From positions 1-47,786 of the forward strand of contig JAAYFT010000139.1 of assembly GCA_012728125.1 (NCBI GenBank): a stretch of DNA of 47,786 bases, written 5' to 3'. The stretch comes from Tissierellia bacterium. GTDB taxonomy: Bacteria > Bacillota > Clostridia > Tissierellales > Tissierellaceae. Position 1 is the first letter of the stretch, and every line of letters starts with the position of its first letter. Below, in pieces: positions 42,673 through 47,786 of this stretch. The notes beneath the pieces were generated by a model. The model saw only the letters and a program-made list of their open reading frames with translations, did no database searches and was not told the origin of the DNA. The translations under genes and the position numbers were made by a program.

Positions 42673-43245
42673 TTATTTTATTAATTCAACTAAATCGCCG
42701 TTTTTCACTCCTGCTGCATTACCTTCTTCAATGTCTACATGCATTTCTAGTTGAAAACTATCTGATACTCTAACTAATACATTGTTAAATATTAGTCCCC
42801 TATCTCCGTCTACCTTTATGCTTACTATATCCTTATCCTTTACGCCAAATTCTTCAGCATCTTTAGTATGCATATGAATATGTCTTGCAGCAACTATTAA
42901 ACCTTCTTCTAATTCAACTTCTCCCTTTGGTCCTACTAATTTAGCACCAGGAGTTCCCTTTATATCTCCAGAATTTCTGATTACAGGTTTTACACCTAGG
43001 GTAAAGGCATCTGCAACTGATAATTCAAATTGTGTGCTTGATCTAACAGGACCTAGTATTCTAACGCCCTTAATTGTATTTTTTGGTCCTACTACATCTA
43101 CCTTTTCCTCACAGGCATATTGTCCCGGTTGAGATAAGTCTCTTAGTTTTGTTAATTCATATCCTTCACCAAATAATATATCCAAATGTTCTTGACTTAA
43201 ATGGATATGTCTATTTGATAATGCTATAGGTAATTGTTTTTTCAT
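42673..43245 (-). CDS. pduL: PduL-type phosphotransacylase
   Basis: The 190-residue enzyme exchanges CoA and phosphate on acyl groups (acetyl- or propanoyl-CoA with acyl phosphate). It is made of two beta-barrel domains with the zinc-binding SNRHIHLS (residues 10-17), AARHIHMH and LEMHVD motifs. There is no N-terminal extension of the kind that targets PduL to microcompartments and no shell genes nearby, so this is a free cytosolic form. It could form acetyl phosphate for ATP from acetyl-CoA made by amino acid fermentation. The ATG at 43245 follows GGGGGTTTTAGAT; an ATG five codons earlier precedes that site. Confidence 0.93.
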   Translation of the reverse strand: MKKQLPIALSNRHIHLSQEHLDILFGEGYELTKLRDLSQPGQYACEEKVDVVGPKNTIKGVRILGPVRSSTQFELSVADAFTLGVKPVIRNSGDIKGTPGAKLVGPKGEVELEEGLIVAARHIHMHTKDAEEFGVKDKDIVSIKVDGDRGLIFNNVLVRVSDSFQLEMHVDIEEGNAAGVKNGDLVELIK

Positions 43246-43268
43246 ATCTAAAACCCCCATTGTTTTAT

Positions 43269-43298
43269 ATTATCAATATAATTATAAAGCTTTGTCCA
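43269..43298 (-). promoter_or_regulatory. Candidate sigma-A promoter of pduL-deoC
   Basis: TGGACA (43298-43293), an 18-bp spacer and GATAAT (43274-43269), five of six matches each, lie 24 bp upstream of the pduL ATG in the gap after aroA. Confidence 0.6.
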
Positions 43299-43318
43299 TG
43301 AAAAATCAAAAAATATTC

Positions 43319-44554
43319 TTAGATTGTAAAAATAATATCATAGAAATCAGGATATGAAATATTTACCCAATGGCTATCTATAACCTCACTTTCACCTTCT
43401 ATGGCCAAAGCTGCTATAGATAAGGCCATGGCAATTCTGTGGTCCTTATGAGCATTTACTTTTGCTGGAGTAAGTTTATTTCCACCTTTTATTATCAATC
43501 CATCTGGTAAGGGGCTTATGTCTACTGACATCTTACTTAACTCTTTTGCAATGGCCTCTATCCTATTGCTCTCTTTAAACTTTAATTCTTCTGCCCCCCT
43601 AATTGTAGTAGTACCTTCAGCAAAGGCTGCAGCGACAGCCAAGATTGGTATTTCATCTATTAGTCTACCTATTAGACCTTCATCTACACTTATTCCCTTC
43701 AAAGGGGCATAGGAAACATAAATGTCTCCAATGGGTTCATTATTTACTATCCGGACGTTTTTGACCTCTATATTGGCCCCCATTTCCTTCAATACATCAA
43801 TGATACCAGTCCTTGTAGGGTTGACTCCTATATCTTTTAAAACTATACTGGAATCCTTAATTATGCTAGCTGCAACTATGAAGTAGGCAGCAGAGGAAAT
43901 ATCTCCTGGAATATAGACTTGCCTACCAATAAAATCCTTTTCCCTAAAGTAATCCAACATTCTTTCAGTATGGTCCCTAGTTACTTTTTTCTCAATTATT
44001 TTAGATTCTCCCTGGCTATATATAGAAGCCAGTAGTATTGCTGATTTAACTTGGGCACTGGCTACAGGTAGTTCATAAGTAATCCCATTAAGCTTTTCAC
44101 TTGGCTCTATTTCAAGTGGTGGATACTTATTATGGGCTCCTTTAATATTTCCACCCATTTTGGTTAAAGGTATAATAATCCTATCCATGGGCCTTTTGCT
44201 CAAAGAACTGTCACCTATTAAGGTGGATGAAAAGTTTTGGCCTACTAAAAGTCCAGCCAACAACCTCATTGTAGTACCTGAGTTTCCACAATCTAAGGGT
44301 TTTTTTGGCTCCCTTAGACCATTTAAACCCTTTCCCTTTATATTAACCCTATTATTCTCCTCATCTATATCAAATTCAATACCCATATCCTTAAAGCATT
44401 GAATAGTCTTCAAGGTATCATCAGACAGTAGGATATTGTCAATTTTGGTTTCACCTTGGCTTATGGCACCGAAGATAATAGACCTGTGGGAAATAGACTT
44501 GTCTCCTGGTACTTTTATCTCACCTGTTAATTTTTTTATTCCCTTAAGCTTCAT
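43319..44554 (-). CDS. aroA: 3-phosphoshikimate 1-carboxyvinyltransferase (EPSP synthase) AroA
   Basis: The 411-residue cytosolic enzyme joins PEP and shikimate-3-phosphate. The start motif PGDKSISHR, the LDCGNSGTTMRLLAGLL element, RPMDRI, KESNRI and HWVNISYPDF are all present. The GNSGTT form with these neighbours resembles class II enzymes of Firmicutes, many of which are less sensitive to glyphosate; sensitivity is not shown here. It is a little shorter than many homologues (about 425-430). It follows aroB by 16 bp with the SD AAGGAGTGAAATC. Confidence 0.96.
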   Translation of the reverse strand: MKLKGIKKLTGEIKVPGDKSISHRSIIFGAISQGETKIDNILLSDDTLKTIQCFKDMGIEFDIDEENNRVNIKGKGLNGLREPKKPLDCGNSGTTMRLLAGLLVGQNFSSTLIGDSSLSKRPMDRIIIPLTKMGGNIKGAHNKYPPLEIEPSEKLNGITYELPVASAQVKSAILLASIYSQGESKIIEKKVTRDHTERMLDYFREKDFIGRQVYIPGDISSAAYFIVAASIIKDSSIVLKDIGVNPTRTGIIDVLKEMGANIEVKNVRIVNNEPIGDIYVSYAPLKGISVDEGLIGRLIDEIPILAVAAAFAEGTTTIRGAEELKFKESNRIEAIAKELSKMSVDISPLPDGLIIKGGNKLTPAKVNAHKDHRIAMALSIAALAIEGESEVIDSHWVNISYPDFYDIIFTI

Positions 44555-44570
44555 ATTGAGATTTCACTCC

Positions 44571-45596
44571 TTAATCTAGGTAAATGAATGCCTCTTTTAT
44601 TAAAGTTTCCTCCACATCAAAGAATATTTCAACTTCTCCCTTGCCTACAGGTAGAATAAAGGCAATTTTACCATCCCTGTTTTTCTTATCATTTTTCATG
44701 ATTTGTATAATTGTGTTTAATTCTTCATCACTAAACTCATATGGTTCTACCAAATTAGTTAAGGTATTTCTTATTTCTTCATAGTAATTATAGTCTATAA
44801 GCCCTTTTTTATAGGCAATATTAGCCTCAATTAACATACCTAGTATAACAGCTTCTCCATGATAGTATCTCTCATAGTTAAAAAAGGACTCCATACCATG
44901 TCCAATAGTATGGCCGAAATTAAGTTTTTGTCTTAAGTTTAAATCAAACTTATCCTTTTTAACTATGGAGGCTTTTATCTCCACTGATCTTTCAACTATA
45001 AATGAAAGTATTTCTTCAGATTTTCCATAAATCTTTTTAATGTTTTCCTGAACATATTTAAAAAAACTATAATCTTCTATTATCCCATACTTTATAACTT
45101 CTCCTAAACCAGAGCTTATATCCCTTTCAGATAAGGTCTTTAGAAACCTAATGTCTATTAAGGTCTCAAGTGGAAAATGAAAGGCCCCTATTATATTTTT
45201 ATAGCCTCCATGGTCTATACCAGTCTTGCCACCTATGCTGCTATCTACTTGGGCAAGTAAGCTAGTAGGAATTTGTACATAATTAATTCCCCTTTTATAT
45301 GTGGCAGCAGCAAAACCTGCCATATCTCCTACCATTCCGCCACCTAGGGATAGGATAAGGCCATCTCTTTCTATATTTTTACCTATTAGGTAATCATATA
45401 TTTTTCCTATCTCACTTAAATTCTTGTTTTTTTCCCCTGGTTTAATTAAGTAGATATTATCCTTCCCATTTAATAAACTATCTATATTTTCCTTATACAA
45501 GCTGTAAATATTTTCATCGGTTATTAAAAGATAATTATCTCCTTCTGTGTAAAATTTTAACTGACCCCATATATCATCCACTATCCTATATTTCAT
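44571..45596 (-). CDS. aroB: 3-dehydroquinate synthase AroB
   Basis: The 341-residue NAD- and zinc-dependent enzyme converts DAHP to 3-dehydroquinate. The NAD-binding GGGMVGDMAGFAAATYKRG, the metal residues in GLGEVIKYG and LNFGHTIGHGME, and YYHGEAVILGM are intact. It is three bases after aroC in an operon with the order aroC-aroB-aroA. The other shikimate genes (aroD, aroE, aroK, DAHP synthase) are not in the window. Confidence 0.96.
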   Translation of the reverse strand: MKYRIVDDIWGQLKFYTEGDNYLLITDENIYSLYKENIDSLLNGKDNIYLIKPGEKNKNLSEIGKIYDYLIGKNIERDGLILSLGGGMVGDMAGFAAATYKRGINYVQIPTSLLAQVDSSIGGKTGIDHGGYKNIIGAFHFPLETLIDIRFLKTLSERDISSGLGEVIKYGIIEDYSFFKYVQENIKKIYGKSEEILSFIVERSVEIKASIVKKDKFDLNLRQKLNFGHTIGHGMESFFNYERYYHGEAVILGMLIEANIAYKKGLIDYNYYEEIRNTLTNLVEPYEFSDEELNTIIQIMKNDKKNRDGKIAFILPVGKGEVEIFFDVEETLIKEAFIYLD

Positions 45597-45599
45597 TTC

Positions 45600-46721
45600 C
45601 TACCTCTTTTCTAAATATTTTAAGTAATTATTATAGTTGAGTATGGTCTCCTCCATAAAGTCTCCACCAAATTTTCTAAGGATTTCATCTGCAACAATAT
45701 AGGCCACCATATTCTCTGCAACTATACTGGCGGAAGGTACAGCACAGACATCAGATCTTTCGAATTGGGCCAAGGTTTTTTCCTTAGTAACCATGTCTAC
45801 AGTTTCTAAAGGTTTTCTAAGTGTGGGTATAGGCTTCATTGTGGCCCTCAAAACTATATCTTCCCCATTTGATATGCCAGCTTCTATGCCCCCAGCATGA
45901 TTTGTTTTTCGCTCATATTTAGTAGTATATACTATCTCATCTTGGAAGCTGGAACCTTTTACTTCAGCAGCCATAGTTCCAAGGCCAATTTCCACTGCCT
46001 TTATTCCCTGTATCCCCATTAAGGCAGCAGCTAGTCTTCCATCTAGTTTTCTTTCCCAGTTTATATGGCTACCTAGACCAACAGGTATGTTTCTCCCTAT
46101 AATTTCAATGGTACCACCTAAACTATTGCCTTCCTCTTTAGCTTCTTCAATTTTATCAATCATTTTCTTCTCCGATTCCTTGTGAACTACCCTAATACTC
46201 GAATTGTCTGCTTGGTTTAAGTCCTCTAGCTTAAGTCCATTATAATAGTTGATTGCCCCTTCTACTCCTCCAATATTTATTACATGGCTATAGATGCCAA
46301 TATTAAATTCCCTTAGAAGGAGCTTGCAAATACTGCCTAAGGCTACCCTCATGGCAGTTTCCCTGGCAGATGCCCTTTCCAATATGTTGCGTCCACCTTT
46401 TTGATTATATTTTAATGCACCAACTAAATCACCATGGCCAGGTCTAGGCTTTGTAATTTCTACTAATTCAATATTTGTACCCCTATTCTCTATTGAAATA
46501 GATATGGGACTGCCTGTTGTTAGATTGTTGTTTACTCCAGATAATATCATTACTTCATCATTTTCGATTTTCATCCTATGGGACCTACCAAACCCCATTT
46601 GTCTCCTTTTTAACTCTTTGTTTATGTAGTCTATATCTAGGTATAGATTAGCTGGTATGCCCTCTATTATGCCTATTAGCTTGTTTCCATGAGATTCTCC
46701 CGCAGTTAAAAATCTAATCAT
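45600..46721 (-). CDS. aroC: Chorismate synthase AroC
   Basis: The 373-residue enzyme makes chorismate from EPSP with reduced FMN. The signatures GESHGNKLIGIIEG, GRSHRMKIENDEV, RPGHGDLVGALKY, RASARETAMRVALG and VRATMKPIPTL are present. Its SD AGGAGG is directly joined to the terminator of the previous gene, so transcription from upstream must pass the hairpin, or a promoter must lie inside the flavodoxin gene. FMN for this enzyme must be reduced; the neighbouring flavoprotein is a possible but unproven partner. Confidence 0.97.
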   Translation of the reverse strand: MIRFLTAGESHGNKLIGIIEGIPANLYLDIDYINKELKRRQMGFGRSHRMKIENDEVMILSGVNNNLTTGSPISISIENRGTNIELVEITKPRPGHGDLVGALKYNQKGGRNILERASARETAMRVALGSICKLLLREFNIGIYSHVINIGGVEGAINYYNGLKLEDLNQADNSSIRVVHKESEKKMIDKIEEAKEEGNSLGGTIEIIGRNIPVGLGSHINWERKLDGRLAAALMGIQGIKAVEIGLGTMAAEVKGSSFQDEIVYTTKYERKTNHAGGIEAGISNGEDIVLRATMKPIPTLRKPLETVDMVTKEKTLAQFERSDVCAVPSASIVAENMVAYIVADEILRKFGGDFMEETILNYNNYLKYLEKR

Positions 46722-46735
46722 ATTTACCTCCTAAA

Positions 46736-46769
46736 AAAGGACTTCTACCTTTGAATGTAGAAGTCCTTT
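46736..46769 (-). terminator. Terminator between the flavodoxin gene and aroC
   Basis: AAAGGACTTCTAC / GTAGAAGTCCTTT form a perfect 13-bp stem with an 8-base loop, followed by TTTTTT counting the stem end. The stem overlaps the last codons and stop of the flavodoxin gene, and the aroC SD AGGAGG (46732-46727) begins right after the T-run. Confidence 0.88.
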
Positions 46770-47338
46770 ATGTTTTGAATATTCTTACCTATTGCATATA
46801 ACTCTTCTTTGATTTCTGGTCTCATATATACAGGTATTTCATCTGTATTGGATACAAAATAATTACCCTTATAAGTTGCGTTTATAGATTTAAAGAAGAA
46901 ATCTATTACTGGTATTGAACCATTAAACTGTTCAAAGGTATAGGGTGCTCCTCCAACTGCCAAAAATATGCCAATTCGGTCTTCAGTATTTCTATATTTT
47001 TTACCTAATTTGTATTTTAAAGACCAGTATCTTTGACACCTATCTACCATATTTTTAGTCAATCCATTGATTGAATTAAAGTAGATTGGAGCAGCCAAAA
47101 TTATTATATCACTAGTATCAAAGCCTTCATAAATATAGGTCATATCGTCCTTTTCTACGCAGGCTTCTACATGGCCACAATAGTCACACCCAGTACAGTA
47201 ATTAATTTTTTTATCGATTAAATTGATCTTCTCAATATTATATTCTTCTTTATTTAGGCCATCCAATAGGTATTCTAATAGTTTATCAGTATTCTTACCT
47301 TTTCTCGGACTACCCATTAACGCTAAAATTTTCTTCAT
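46745..47338 (-). CDS. Flavodoxin-fold NAD(P)H-dependent FMN reductase-like protein
   Basis: The 197-residue protein has the flavodoxin-like N-terminus LALMGSPRKGKNTDKLLEYLL that binds FMN phosphate. It also has a cysteine cluster CTGCDYCGHVEAC near residues 48-60, typical of iron-sulfur flavoprotein-like or NADPH-dependent FMN reductase family members in anaerobes. APIYFNSINGLTKNMVDR is the second FMN-contact region. The electron partner is unknown. The gene is eight bases after the FolT-like gene and ends in a terminator. ATG after AGGGGGACAA. Confidence 0.85.
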   Translation of the reverse strand: MKKILALMGSPRKGKNTDKLLEYLLDGLNKEEYNIEKINLIDKKINYCTGCDYCGHVEACVEKDDMTYIYEGFDTSDIIILAAPIYFNSINGLTKNMVDRCQRYWSLKYKLGKKYRNTEDRIGIFLAVGGAPYTFEQFNGSIPVIDFFFKSINATYKGNYFVSNTDEIPVYMRPEIKEELYAIGKNIQNIKDFYIQR

Positions 47339-47346
47339 TTGTCCCC

Positions 47347-47786
47347 CTATAATGCTACTCTAGTTCTTAGGACTCTAACTAGTAGAGTAATTAAATAGGT
47401 TGACAAGGGCATTTTAACCAAGTCTGATAAAAGTCTGCCTGGCAATAGTACAAAAAACCCTTTCCCATACATTAAGCTTAACCAGTAGGTATTTAAGATT
47501 AATGATATGGGGATAGTACAAGCAACTATTATGAATAGGATTCTCTTAAAAGTAAAAGGATTTCCCTTCTCTCCCCTTCTTCTCAAATACAAGCCATAGA
47601 TTCCAGGTAAAATTCCCCATAACATTGAACTTAAGGTAAAGCCTGGGAAAAATGGTCCCTGTGGAAAGGCCCAAGCACCGATTAGGTCTGCCACTAAGCC
47701 TGTCAATCCACCTACAAAGGGTCCAAATAATAGGCCACTCATAATTATAGGTAGTTCTCCAAAACCTAACCTTAAGGCTGGAAGGC
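47347..47786 (-). CDS. ECF transporter substrate-binding (S) component, FolT-like, 5' truncated
   Basis: The gene enters the window at its right edge; the visible 146 or so codons read on past the first in-frame ATG (47742) to the edge with LRLGFGELPIIMSG. The sequence has about four membrane helices and the family element SGLLFGPFVGGLTGLVADLIG, followed by LSSMLWGILPGIYG. This is typical for the folate-type S component of energy-coupling factor transporters. Substrate specificity is inferred from the family only. The N-terminal helices and the start lie outside the window. The flavodoxin-family gene follows closely. Confidence 0.85.
   Translation of the reverse strand, partial: LPALRLGFGELPIIMSGLLFGPFVGGLTGLVADLIGAWAFPQGPFFPGFTLSSMLWGILPGIYGLYLRRRGEKGNPFTFKRILFIIVACTIPISLILNTYWLSLMYGKGFFVLLPGRLLSDLVKMPLSTYLITLLVRVLRTRVAL

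Overview
The window is AT-rich (about one third G+C by eye) and carries 47 recognisable protein genes, all read from the minus strand. It has a complete spoIIGA-sigE-sigG sporulation block, ylmC and yhcN-type spore genes, strong GGAGG ribosome sites, frequent TTG starts, a T-box leader and an oxidative/Stickland-type ornithine fermentation operon. Together these point to an anaerobic, endospore-forming, amino-acid-fermenting Firmicute of the Clostridia/Tissierellia group. No species is claimed. I see no rRNA, tRNA, insertion sequence, prophage or CRISPR array, and no gene-free stretch longer than 300 bases.

In transcription order (right to left), the window opens with the 5'-truncated folT-like ECF substrate-binding gene and a flavodoxin-family gene. 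Next come aroC-aroB-aroA (chorismate synthesis), pduL-deoC, a YhcN/YlaJ-type spore lipoprotein, the paired M16 proteins ymfF/ymfH and lgt. The division and cell wall (dcw) cluster follows: mraZ-rsmH-ftsL-spoVD, a terminator, then murE-mraY-murD-ftsW-murG-murA-ftsQ, two DUF881 genes, sbp and ftsZ. The mraZ promoter is followed by GTGG boxes spaced exactly 10 bp apart, the expected MraZ operator. murF, murC, murB and ftsA are not in the cluster.

Downstream of ftsZ are spoIIGA-sigE, sigG (with its own sigma-F-like promoter), ylmC, nrdR and pgeF. Then a RocR-like sigma-54 activator is followed by ord-ortA-ortB-oraS-oraE-glmL-type-orr. This operon encodes a complete route from L-ornithine through D-ornithine and 2,4-diaminopentanoate to alanine plus acetyl-CoA. 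A well-matched -24/-12 promoter lies just upstream of ord, and a palindrome about 85 bp upstream of the predicted transcription start is a good candidate binding site for the activator.

The left end carries a FUSC-family membrane protein and an IclR-controlled cluster: YfcC-type carrier, M20 deacylase, D-aminoacylase-like amidohydrolase and M20D amidohydrolase. This looks like uptake and deacylation of acylated amino acids or peptides, with unknown substrate. rarA follows, and finally a full T-box leader with a consensus promoter whose target gene lies outside the window.

Most content is well-known biology. The less-described points are the acyl-amino-acid cluster, a hairpin that would bury the ribosome site of the spore lipoprotein gene, a 10-unit heptamer array that supplies the ord stop codon, a terminator fused to the aroC ribosome site, and the architecture of the ornithine operon control region.
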